Source of the DNA: Patiria miniata
Lineage: Eukaryota; Echinodermata; Asteroidea; Valvatida; Asterinidae
Assembly: GCF_015706575.1 (NCBI RefSeq)
Contig: NW_024037056.1
Location: 2,566,109 to 2,630,108 of the forward strand
Length of the DNA stretch: 64,000 nucleotides
Direction of reading: 5' to 3'
Positions 1 through 11,737 of the stretch are shown here, in pieces (the stretch's first letter is position 1; every line of letters begins with the position of its first letter). The notes under the pieces were generated by a model, which made no database searches, was not told the DNA's origin, and worked only from the letters and a program-made list of their open reading frames with translations. The position numbers were made by a program, and so were the translations under genes.

Positions 1-878
1 TCACCCATCCGTTCAGACAAACACTCTACACTGCCTTTTTCTTTCGAAATATGCCTATACATGTAACAATGATCAACACTCGTACCTTGCCATGCATTAT
101 GGAAGATCCTTTATTGACAATACATTTGACTAAACTTTCGCCAGGTAGATTGAAAGTTTTCAACTGAGTGTGTCTACTGCAACCTGGCCTAAATGCGACC
201 TAAATTATTGAAAAAGTAGGTCTATGCTATCATTAATTAATTTAACTCAACTTCAGCAGGAGTGGGTATGCAAGGGCCATATTTTGGAAATCATCCCAAA
301 AATGTGAGGCTTAAGTTAGGCCTACTCCGGCGATCAGTAACTGCCTAAGTCATTTTTTTTTAAGGACGAAACACAAGTTAATCAAATTCGTTCATTGTAC
401 GTTTATTATCCGATCATTATAATACAGTTTTCCCCTCCCTTTTCGTCCCCCCCCCCCCGCCAAATCATTTTTTTGTAACCTTCAATAAAACTAAAAAAGG
501 TTTTTTCTACATTGTTTAAATGGTCACTGTTTGTAAAGCAAATTGAGAAATTGGGAGCGCCCCCAAGTGGCAGCATTTTCATAATAGTCTGGTCCCCTCA
601 ACGTACTTCCGGATTCACTTGTGTCACATCTACGCGCGCACGGATAGAGCGGGTGAAAAGCTGGGTCACTGACACATAATCCATGCTGAAATCAAGCGCG
701 GTAAGTACAAACAATTTGGATGTTTTTACTGGTGTTACTTACGGGATCACTTTGCACAAGAAGTGCAACTCTCTGTTTATTTTTATCTCGATATTTGCCT
801 CTGAATTAAATCGCACAAGGAATTTGCTGTGCGTTGTGTTTGTGTCTCTCTAGTTTTGACGTACTGAGTCTGGCCTGT
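1..878. other. Non-coding flank, no gene recognised
   Basis: AT-rich sequence with a C run near 447-458 and poly-T tracts. No open frame with domain content, no RNA gene and no clear inverted repeats were seen. The same sequence recurs at 47245-48127 with small indels. Confidence 0.6.
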
Positions 879-1440
879 TAGTGTTGTAGTACTCGTACTC
901 GGTACTCGTATTCAAGTGCTACTCCAGTACTTTTTTTGAGTACTCGTACTCGTACTCGAATTGACGGTACTAATGCTCGGGCAGCAAAGTACTCATACTC
1001 GACATGTCGAAATTGTACTCCAGCATCAAAGTACTCGTACTCGAATAGCAGTACTGGGGGGGGGGGGGGTGTAGCTTGACCATGTAGACCACAGCCTTAT
1101 TTTATCGATACTTTCAGTTTGAAATGGTGAACGGTTTGCGGAGAAATCGAAGTTTCCTGATTTTTCTCTGGGCACGTTCGGACAAACAAATTTAACAGAT
1201 AGCCGTGAGTGGGTCTGTATATCGGTTTACCTGGGCCTGGGCCAATTACGCCCAGTGAACCATTTGCCGTATGGCCGTATTCGGAATATTGCAAGTACTC
1301 ATACTCGTAAGTACAAGTACTTGTACTCGGAGACCCGTTCTTGTACTCGGAGGTACAAGTACTCATACTCGTTCTCGTACTCAACCTAAGTAATCGGCAG
1401 TACTCGGTACTCGGAAAAAAAGTACTCGACTACAACACTG
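879..1440. mobile_element. hAT-like non-autonomous element with TACTCG subterminal repeats (left copy)
   Basis: The left end reads TAGTGTTGTAGTACTCG and the right end reads CGACTACAACACTG, so the termini are inverted copies of CAGTGTTGTAGTC. Both ends inside are packed with TACTCG/CGAGTA hexamers, and the centre (about 1090-1270) is unique sequence with no transposase. The termini match those of the 56593-58484 element, which has an 8-bp target duplication typical of hAT elements. Here the flanking 8-mers (tggcctgt and tgtctgtc) do not match convincingly, so the class rests on the termini. A 95-codon minus-strand frame inside is a product of the hexamer repeat. Confidence 0.6.
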
Positions 1441-2800
1441 TGTCTGTCTCTAGCTAGTCCGAGTAACTTGGACCCAACTTTTTTAACATTTAACAAGCAT
1501 TTTGTTTTTATAAAAGAAAACTTGGTAACATTATTTATTTGCTATAATATCACTTGACAGTTGGCTGGATAGTCAAAATAGTTTGTTGAATGTAGGGGAG
1601 GAAGAAATATCATTTTTTCCTTTAGAGGTGGGTGTGGGAGGGTGACAAAAAATTCCAGTGAGACTCACATAATCAAGTCTTGACTGAAAACCCAAACCAC
1701 TATTGGTTCTTGGGCAAGGTTCAAACCGGAGTCACTACCAGTACCAGGGCCAGGGGCGTATCAAAGATTTTGTTTTTTTGCAAGGGGAAGGGGGTCAGGC
1801 CCGTCAAATTGTTTTATATCCGATTGTTGCGAACAGGTGGACATAACTGGTAATTATTATTACTATCAGAGCAGTTTTATGAGTTTTTTCCGCCCTGTCC
1901 CCCTCCTTTTTTGCATCCGCACCAGACTACATTGGACCATGGAGGTGATCATCCGGTTAGGAAGGTACCGCTATATACCAACCTGATCTCAAGAAGCTTA
2001 AATTCACTGGGCAAAAAAGGGAGAAAATTTTGTGTTTCTGATAAACCAACCGATCCTTAGCTTTTGCTTGTACATGTACATACAGTCACAAATTGAATTG
2101 CCAAAAAAAATAGGCAAAACAGTTTAGTAAATTTTTTTTTAAACTCTTGCCCTATATGATCCTCCAAATCAATTCAGTATTTGGAGAAAAAAAGTGACTC
2201 GCCCATTTTTTTTTGCAAAACCCTCTAGTATCTGCCACTATCCATACTTTGGAGTAAACCAGAGAACACTCCAAGAACTGTCACAGGGTATTGCAGAAAG
2301 CTTAGCCATGGTGTGAGGAAACCGTTTGGTCAGCAATAAACAATGAGACCAAAGTAAACAAGTCTGCCATGTCTGTGGTAAAATCGCTTGGCTGCTGAGT
2401 CCATGTATTAATAGCTCCATGGTCAAAGCATGGAGAAAATATGTTTGATTTCTTCATATGGTCAAAGCATGATAGTCTATGGTCAAAGAATCCGCCAATG
2501 CACTCGTATTGGAGTACATTGGTATGTACTATACCGACTCGCAATAGACACCCTCATAGTACATTCATTTAAAGTTATCGTGTAGCTTGAAAAGAACAGT
2601 CTAGAAATGTAATGACGTATATGTACACGAGTTGTGTAAACACGTCCAAGGTTTTACTTTTCCAATGGAAACTTTAAAGTTACACTGAAAGTTGTCATCC
2701 ATTACGAAAAGGTTACCGACGCGCCGGGGACGGGGTGTACTCTTTACACGCCCATTTAGACTAGTTCAGGGTGAGATGTTACTTCGATAACCCCCAATGC
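1441..2800. other. Non-coding flank between repeats
   Basis: No supported gene. It contains poly-T tracts and short open frames without domain content. The same sequence is at 48713-50679 in the right arm, which carries an extra insertion at about 49956-50564. Confidence 0.5.
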
Positions 2801-5800
2801 AGATTGAAAGGTTAATCTACCCATACCCTTGACATTTAAAAGACGTAGGTTGTTGTTGACAAAACTTTAGTTGTTCTTGCATAGTGCATCCGGCCTTGTT
2901 TGTTTTAATGGGCCACTGCTTAAAAATGTAATTCCATAACCGCATTTTCATAACAACATATAAATAGAAACCCGCGGCACCGATCATGTTAAGCACCACC
3001 GACCCTTTACATGGTGTTTTCAGGATAGTCTAGACGATATTTCAAAAAGGTTATATGAAGAGGCGTTTTCGAGTAGAAGTTGGTGGCATAGCTATTCTAT
3101 ACCTAATTTTGGGGTGCTGAATTCGAAAATGATGGTTACCAAGCTGGCTTTTTTTTTGGTGGAAATATGGCTAATTTGGATAAATCTTTAAAACCTGTTG
3201 TGTAATATATTTATTCCCTCACTGTTTTGAAAAAAATATTTTGGTGATTCTACTGCACTTCTTTTCTTCAGTAATACTTTTTTGGGTATGGTATGGAATA
3301 TCCTCTGGCGAGTAGGTAAACAATCTCCTTATATGGTGCGTACTGCGTGATGATGCGCACACGATCGCGACGTCGTCGTAGCAGTTGAAATTTTTTCTAC
3401 TTTTGCGACTGTTGATTTTTTTGAGCGCCGACTAAAATGTTCCCGACGGTCGTAGCTCAGGCACAGCTTGATCCTGAAAAGTCAGTCGCCGACTGATCTG
3501 TGCCGTCGCAAGGTCGACCTGAGGCTGGCTTTAAACGCGTGCATCATGCGCGTGAGCGTGACACCGTCGCAGTAAAAGCTTCTAATTCTGGTCGCCCGAT
3601 TGCACTATGGGCTCCGTGCACAAATACCCCTTCAACCTGCAATGAATTACAGGGAAGATCTGTGTTCAATTTCTTTGAAAAAGTACAGCATTTTACTTTT
3701 TATAGTGTCTGTTTTCAGTAAAAAATCAAGATGAGTCTCTTCCTGTCTATTTTGGTAAATTATCTGCAAAATAACTTTCACACTGATTTAAGTTTAAAAA
3801 AAAAAAAATTTTTTTTTAGTCCATTTTTTCTTTGGTTATGAAATCATTTAAAAAACAAACTCAACGTTATGGGTAGTATGCTTGTGTGTTGTTGTGTACA
3901 TATGTCATTTTTATATTATGCTAGCGATTGAAATTAAACAATTTGACTGGAGCAAAATTTCTGAATGTTTAGTTGATATACGAGGGTAATTCCATTGTTC
4001 AATTCATTACATTTACATGTATATGGCATGAGGCTACTTTGGCCTCTCACTGCTTCTAAAGTATTTGATCAAGCTGAATCAACCAGCCATACAACAACCT
4101 TGGGGTAAGGGGGCCTACTCAAAAATGGAAAGACAAATTCAACCTATTCATTTACTTGTGTTTTGTTGGTCATCACTCGGGTTACAAAAAAAACATGGAA
4201 ATGTTCTTGCGATTTTGTTGTTAAAGTCCCTCAAACAGTCTGAAACACAAAGGTAACATCGTTTAAAAACCCTTTTTGAATCAAATCAGTGTGTATTTTA
4301 GATGTAAGGAACATTAGATTTATACAGAGAGGTGCCCTTACCGTCCCTCATGTTACGTCACTCATATTACTTCCTCTTCATGATTTCTAACACAGCATTA
4401 AATCTGAATTTGATGAACTGCAGCAGAAAGGAACTCTTTTCTCATAAAATATGAACCATTCTCTCTCCCTTAAAAACAGAAGTCTTGAAAACGCCAGTCT
4501 TCCGCTTGACATTAACACTTTTTCAATTCTGGTATCGCATACCGGGTCCCCTTTTTGGAAATTCTTCCTTCTTTCCCTTGTTTTCCCCTTCGGCCTTATT
4601 TTCCACCTATCGTGTACGCCTCGCCCCTTTTTTGAATAGCATCTCGTTTTCCTGTGGTAGGATGGCTCTGTAGAGATGCTAGTCACCTGTAAATTCCATC
4701 TTGCCGCTCACTGGCTTAATACGTAATTTGGTGTAAACTCTTTCTTAACAATTTATTTAAATTGTGGATTCTCTTTTTTTAATCTACGATTCTGTATATT
4801 TTGTAAAAAAAATTATCAGCCAGTGGAGAACTGTAATGAAATATAATAAAATAGGAAAGAGCTCACAATAAAATTTGCATTTTGCATGTAAAACCAGATG
4901 TAAAGCAGATTGAAAGGGTAATCTACCCATTTACCCTTGACATTTCAAAGACTTAGCTTGTTGTTGACATAACTGTAGTCGTTCTTGCATAGTGCATCTG
5001 GTCCGGCATTGTTTGTTTTAATGGGCCACTGCTTAAAAATGTAATTTCATAACCACATTTCTGTAGCATATAGTAAAGCATAACAACAGATAAATAGAAA
5101 CCCGCGGCACCGATCATGTTCAGGACCACTGGTCCCTTTACATGGTGTTTTCAGGATAGTCTAGAGGATATTTCAAAAAAAGTTAAACGAAGAGGCGTTT
5201 TCGAGTAGAAGTTGGTGGCATAGCTATTCTATACCTAATTTTGGGGTGCTGAATTCGAAAATGATGGTTACCAAGCTGGCTTTTTTTTGGTGGAAATATG
5301 GCTAATTTGGATAAATCTTTAAAACCTGTTGTGTAATATATTTATTCCCTCACTGTTTTGAAAAAAAATATTTTGGTGATTCTACTGCACTTCTTTACTT
5401 CAGTAATACTTTTTTGGGTATGGTATGGAATATCCTCTGGCGAGTAGGTAAACAATCTCCTTATATGGTGCGTTCTGCGTGATGTTGCGCAGAACGCGCG
5501 GAGCGCCAGTGTAGTGTGCTGATTGGCTAAACAATTGAAAAGGATGATGTTGATGCGCACACGATCGCGACGTCGTAGAAGTTGAAATTTTTTTCTACTT
5601 TTGCGACTGTTGATTTTTTTGAGCGCCGACTAATTCCGATCGTCTCAATATCGTCGCAGTTGTACTCAGGTCGCAAAAAAAAAATCGGCGACTGAAATGT
5701 TCCCGACGGTCGTAGCTCAGGCACAGCTTGATCCTGAAAAGTCAGTCGCAGACTGATCTGTGCCGTCGCAAGGTCGACCTGAGGCCGGCATTAAACGCGT

Positions 5801-8800
5801 GCAGCATGCGCGTAAGCGCGACACCATCGCAGTGAAAGCTTCTAATTCTGGTCGCCCGATTGCTCTATAGGCTCTGTGCACAAATACCCCTTCAACCAGC
5901 CTCGACTCCAGTGAATTACAGGGAAGATCTGTGTTCAATTTCTTTGAAAAAGTACAGCATTTTATTTTTTATAGTGTCTGTTTTCAGTAAAAAATCAATG
6001 AGTCTCTTCCTGTCTATTTTGGTAAATTATCTGCAAAATAACTTTCACACTGATTTAAGTTAAAAAAAAAAAGAATTTTTTTTTTAGTCCATTTTTTCTT
6101 TGGTTATGAAATCATTTAAAAAAAAAACTCAACGTTATGGGTAGTATGCTTGTGTGTTGTTGTGTATATGTCATTTTTATATTATGCTAGCGATTGAAAT
6201 TAAACAATTTGACTGGAGCAAAATTTCTGAATGTTTAGTTGATATACGAGGGTAATTCCATTGTTCAATTCATTACATTTACATGTATATGGCATGAGGC
6301 TACTTTGGCCTCTCACTGCTTCTAAAGTATTTGATCAAGCTGAATCAAACCAGCCATACAACAACCTTGGGGTAAGGGGGCCTACTCAAAATGGAAAGAC
6401 AAATTCAACCTATTCATTTACTTGTGTTTTGTTGGTCATCACTCGGGTTACAAAAAAAACATGGAAATGTTCTTGCGATTTTGTTGTTAAAGTCCCTCAA
6501 ACAGTCTGAAACACAAAGGTAACATTGTTTTAAAACCCATTTTGAATCAAATCAGTGTGTATTTTAGATGTAAGGAACATTAGATTTATACAGAGAGGTG
6601 CCCTTACCGTCCCTCATGTTACGTCTCTCACATTACTTCCTCTTCATGATTTCTAACACAGTATTAAATCTGAATTTGATGAACTGCAGCAGAAAGGAAC
6701 TCTTTTCTCATAAAATATGAACCATTCTCTCTCCCTTAAAAACAGAAGTCTTGAAAACGCCAGTCTTCCGCTTGACATTAACACTTTTACAATTCTGGTA
6801 TCGCATACCGGGTCCCCTTTTTGGAAATTCTTCCTTCTTTCCCTTGTTTTCCCCTTCGGCCTTATTTTCCACCTATCGTGTACGCCCCGCCCCTTTTTTG
6901 AATAGCATCTCGTTTTCCTGTGGTAGGATGGCTCTGTAGAGATGCTAGTCACCTGTAAATTCCATCTTGCCGCTCACTGGCTTAATCCGTAATTTGGTGT
7001 AAACTCTTTCTTAACAATTTATTTAAATTGTGGATTCTCTTGTTTTAATCTACGATTCTGTATATTTTGTAAAAAAAATTATCAGCCAGTGGAGAACTGT
7101 AATGAAATATAATAAAATAGGAAAGAGCTCACAATAAAATTTGCATTTTGCATGTAAAACCAGATGTAAAGCAGATTGAAAGGGTAATCTACCCATTTAC
7201 CCTTGACATTTCAAAGACTAAGCTTGTTGTTGACATAACTGTAGTCGTTCTTGCATAGTGCATCCGGTCCGGCCTTGTTTGTTTTAATGGGCCACTGCTT
7301 AAAAATGTAATTTCATAACCACATTTCTGTAGCATAGTAAAGCATAACAACAGATAAATAGAAACCCGCGGCACCAATCATGTTCAGGACCACTGGTCCC
7401 TTTACATGGTGTTTTCAGGATAGTCTAGACGATATTTCAAAAAAAGTTAAACGAAGAGGCGTTTTCGAGTAGAAGTTGGTGGCATAGCTATTCTATACCT
7501 AATTTTGGGGTGCTGAATTCGAAAATGATGGTTACCAAGCTGGCTTTTTTTTGGTGGAAATATGGCTAATTTGGATAAATCTTTAAAACCTGTTGTGTAA
7601 TATATTTATTCCCTCACTGTTTTGAAAAAAAATATTTTGGTGATTCTACTGCACTTCTTTACTTCAGTAATACTTTTTTGGGTATGGTATGGAATATCCT
7701 CTGGCGAGTAGGTAAACAATCTCCTTATATGGTGCGTTCTGCGTGATGTTGCGCAGAACGCGCGGAGCGCCAGTGTAGTGTGCTGATTGGCTAAACAATT
7801 GAAAAGGATGATCTTGATGCGCACACGATCGCGACGTCGTCGTAGAAGTTGAAATATTTTCTACTTTTGCGACTGTTGATTTTTTTGAGCGCCGACTAAT
7901 TCCGATCGTCTCAATATCGTCGCAGTTGTACTCAGGTCGCAAAAAAAAAATCGGCGACTGAAATGTTCCCGACGGTCGTAGCTCAGGCACAGCTTGATCC
8001 TGAAAAGTCAGTCGCCGACTGATCTGTGCCGTCGCAAGGTCGACCCGAGGCTGGCTTTAAACGCGTGCAGCATGCGCGCGAGCGTGACACCATCGCAGTA
8101 AAAGCTTCTACTAGTAATTCTGGTCGCCCGATTGCACTATGGGCTCCGTGCACAATACCCCTTCAACCAGCCTCGACTCCAATGAATTACAGGGAAGATC
8201 TGTGTTCAATTTCTCTGAAAAAGTACAGCATTTTATTTTTTACAGTGTCTGTTTTCAGTGGAAAAATCAAGATGAGTCTCTTCCCGTCTATTTTGGTAAA
8301 TTAACTGCAAAATAACTTTCACACTGATTAAAGTTAAAACAACTTTTTTTTATTTTAGTCCATAAGTTTTCTTTGGTTATGAAATCATTTAAAAACAAAC
8401 TCGACGTTATGGGTAGTGTGCTTGTGTTAGTTGTGTACATATGTCATTTTTATATTATGCTAGCGATTGAAATTAAACAATTTGACTGGAGCAAAACTTC
8501 TGAATGTTTAGCTGATTAACGAGGGTAATTCCATTGTTACATACATTACATTTACATGTATATGGCATGAGGCTACTTTGGCCTCTCACTGCTTCTAAAG
8601 TATTTGATCAAGCTGAATCCAACCAGCCATACAACAACCTTGGGGGTAAGGAGTCCTACTCAAATATGGAAAGACAAATCCAACCTATTCATTTACTTGT
8701 GTTTTGTTGGTCGTCACTCACGTTACAAAAAATTGAAAATTTTCTTGCGATTTTGTTGTTAAAGTCCCGCAAACAGTCTGAAACACAAAGGTAACATTGT

Positions 8801-9433
8801 TTAAAAACCCTTTTTGAATCAAATGAGTGTGTATTTTAGATGTAAGGAACATTAGATTACAGAGAGGTACATGTACCGTCCCTCATGCTACGTCTCTCAC
8901 ATTACTTCCTCGTCATGATTTCTAACACAGTATTAAATCTGAATTTGATGAACTGCAACATAATGGAACTCTTTTCTCATTAATATGAACCATTCTCTCT
9001 GCCTTAAAAACAGCAGCCTTAAAAACGCCAGTCTTCACTTGACATTAACACACTTTTTTTCAGTTCTAGTATCGCATACCGGGTCCCCCCTTTTTGAAAT
9101 TCTTCCTTTCCCTTGTTTTCCCCTTTGGCCTTATTTTCTACGTATCATACGCCCCGCCCCCCTTATTTTTAATAGAATCTCGTTTTCCTGTGGTAGGATG
9201 GCTCTGTGGAGGTGTTAGTCACCTGTAAATTCCATCTTGCCGCTCACTGGCTTAATCCATAATCTGGCATAAACTCTTTCTTAACAATTTATTTAAATTG
9301 TGGATTCTCTTTTTTTTAATCTACGATTCTGTATATCTTGTAATTTTTTTTTATCTGCCAGTGGAGAACTGTAATGAAATATAATAAAATAGGAAAGAAC
9401 TCACAATAAAATTTGCATTTTGCATGTAAAACC
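2801..9433. repeat. Three tandem copies of a 2.1-2.27 kb unit (left arm)
   Basis: Units start at the motif AGATTGAAAGG at 2801, 4907 and 7173; the third ends near 9433 where the sequence changes. Units are 2106, 2266 and 2261 bp. The first lacks two short blocks (near 3350 and 3435) that the others keep. Copies are highly similar apart from homopolymer and small indels, with the third most diverged in its second half. Short frames repeat between units, including a 99-codon minus-strand frame at 4387-4686 and 6653-6952, but similarity is equally high outside them, so coding is not supported. Three matching units occur at 50680-59480. Confidence 0.85.
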
Positions 9434-11390
9434 AAGGTGCCAACTTGATAAGGCCAACCCGATTCCTTAAATGTTTTAACAAACGAACCATTTTCGACAA
9501 AAACAAGTACAGTTAACCATATTCCATGTTGGTCCTGTTGCTCCCTGTACTTTGATACCACATAGTGGTTCTCCTAGATTGGAACATTTCATAAATTGTC
9601 CACTTTTCAGTCTTGTCCACTTCCGCGTGGAATTGCCCATTTACCTTCGGCCAGGCTCGAGAGATATTCTGCAGGACTCAGTCGTTTTTGGAATTTGGGA
9701 AAGTGTTGGCTCAACAGTTAACAAAGTACATGTATGCCCAGTCATTAACGTCGCTCCTACGCAATTTACTTTTTTTTGTCTTTACGTAAGCTTACGACCT
9801 TGCCTTTTTGACTCCCACATTACGCAAGATGCAAACAGCCAGTAAATTTGTCAACACACACATACCAAAAAAAACCTGCTGGCATCCAGAACAAAGCTTA
9901 TTAATACCAGGTATTTCAAGGTCTCGGACGGTGGAAACCACAGGATTGAACTTGAACTCCTTCAACTGTATAGTGTTATTGTGTTTGTACTTGACAGATT
10001 TTCATAAACACCCAGCAGCAGAGGGCGGAATAATAGCAAGAATACAAAAGAGTTGCCCGCCGAACTGGAACGTGCACGTCAGTGGTTGCACGAGAGACTT
10101 TTTTTCGCGGTGATAATTAATCCTTAGTGAGTCCCGAGTCATTTTGTAAAACCAGTGGAGCAGTACCCAAATTTGAAGGCCGTACACTTCAGGTGTAGGG
10201 CCTACGTCAAAGGCGTGGAGTTTGTTTTGCAAAAAAAAAAAGGAAAGCGTCTAAGCGCTGGTTCGGTACAACTTTATTTCACGAGTTTGAAAGTTATTGC
10301 ATGCACTGTGACAGGGGAAACCTTCAACGCCCCATCCATCAAGAGCACGTACTTTGAACTTACAAAATCTGTTACTGTAGAAGTTTTCACACTACAATTT
10401 CTACAGTTTTTCAACTTTGTTTCTTAAACAGAGTTGTATAGTCACAATTATTTTAGAAAAAAACCCAAGTCTTTCAAAGTGCATAGTTTTCTCTGCAACG
10501 TTTTTGTTTTCGACGGACTGCATGTGTTCGTTTTGTTCGGCAATGATGATGTTGTCAATTTCAATAAGATTGGTCATTGGATGAAAGGAAGATGTATTTT
10601 TTTCTGTAGACCTTTTGCGTATAAAACTGATATGTGGTGCTAATATAGTGCTGTATACATATAAGGTTTCAGAGCGCTTCATCATGATTACCCTACTCAA
10701 ATTTGATCCAATGAAACATTCCAAGGGGAGTATACAGCTCCATGCTGCCATTTCGGCGCAGGGCAGCCAACATCAACCACAATATTGTCTCTTCCCTCAC
10801 ATGTACCCATTTACTCCTGGGTGGAGAGAAGCACCGTAAGATGGGGTATCTTTGGTCTTTGGTCAGCACCTGTATTTTAGTTACAAGTGAATATAAATCT
10901 CTGTGAAACAAGATTTCTTCAGTAAATTTTATATGATTAGTTTCAGAAAATGCCATTACAAAGTTTAATGCACTTGTGGATTTGAAGTGGATACTTATGT
11001 AGGTCAAACTGCAAGAGGTCAAAGGTCAGAGGTCAAGGAACAAGAAGGTCAAATGGCATTAAGGAGACCTTTGAGAAAAAAAAGAGTTTTTTTTATTAAG
11101 GAATCTAGGGTCAAATGTTCATTATATCTACTTTAACCTGGAAGGAAACAATTTAAAAAGTGACCTTTTTTGCCCATAAGAATTATTAGGGCTGGCCAAT
11201 GTTGCCCCAAAACGGAGGCAACATTGGTCACATCTTTTTTGGGCCCACCCCCTTGTACTATTTTTGGACACCAAACAACACAAAAGTGTAGAGTTTAGTC
11301 TAAATTTTCGGGAAAATCTAATTCACCAAGTTTGTTATAAAAGTGATGGTTAAATATGTCTCAAAAATGACCGAGGTTACCCCCATTTGA
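9434..11390. other. Non-coding arm segment with nuclear-receptor-like half-sites
   Basis: Single-copy within each arm, repeated at 59481-61406. No open frame shows domain content. It holds a cluster of AGGTCA motifs (listed separately) and a hairpin at 11194-11229 with arms GGCCAATGTTGCC and GGCAACATTGGTC. This part is almost unchanged between the arms. Confidence 0.55.
11001..11051 (+). promoter_or_regulatory. Cluster of five AGGTCA half-sites (possible nuclear receptor element)
   Basis: AGGTCA occurs at 11001, 11016, 11023, 11030 and 11046. The middle three are direct repeats with one-base spacers, the DR1 arrangement bound by RXR, HNF4 and PPAR-type receptors. The motif match is seen directly; function is inference, and no adjacent gene is recognised. 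An identical cluster lies at 61017-61067. Confidence 0.4.
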
Positions 11391-11391
11391 C

Positions 11392-11522
11392 GGCAAATGA
11401 GTGACAAAGCGCCTTGCCTAAGGGCACACGCACCAAAGCCGCAGGCTGGACTGGAACTCACAACATGCAGAATTACCCTCAGATCACGAATCCAGTGCTC
11501 CAGACCACGAGGCCACGGCACT
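11392..11522. repeat. Dispersed repeat of the CCTTGCCTAAGGGCAC type
   Basis: It contains the phrase GCGCCTTGCCTAAGGGCAC, then GGAACTCACAACATGCAG, and ends in GACCACGAGGCCACGGCAC. Related sequences occur at 36870-36961 and 46200-46950. Repeats of this form are widespread in marine animal genomes; the family name is not asserted. The copy in the other arm is at 61408-61538. Confidence 0.5.
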
Positions 11523-11576
11523 CCACTTTATAGAAGCCATCTTAGATGGTTCATGAAGTATGAACCAAGCCCGGTT

Positions 11577-11737
11577 CATACTCGACGCGAAAGCGAAAGC
11601 GAATTCGTGACGACATGGCAAGTATTCGCGCTGCGAATTCGCAAAAGTTGAACACATTTCAACTCGGACGAATTTCGCAGCGAATGTTTCATGACGTCAA
11701 CTTCGCTTCGCTTTCGCATGAAGTATGAACCGGGCTT
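11577..11737. mobile_element. 161-bp inverted-repeat MITE
   Basis: The left end AAGCCCGGTTCATACT is the inverse of the right end AGTATGAACCGGGCTT, and the arms continue as imperfect inverted copies rich in GCGAAAGCGAA. There is no coding capacity. A target duplication could not be fixed. The duplicate copy is at 61593-61753. Confidence 0.65.

Noticed and set aside
4387-4686. 99-codon minus-strand frame repeated at 6653, 52388 and 54813
   Set aside because: It is as conserved as the rest of the tandem unit and no more, is broken in the third unit of each arm, and has no recognisable domain.
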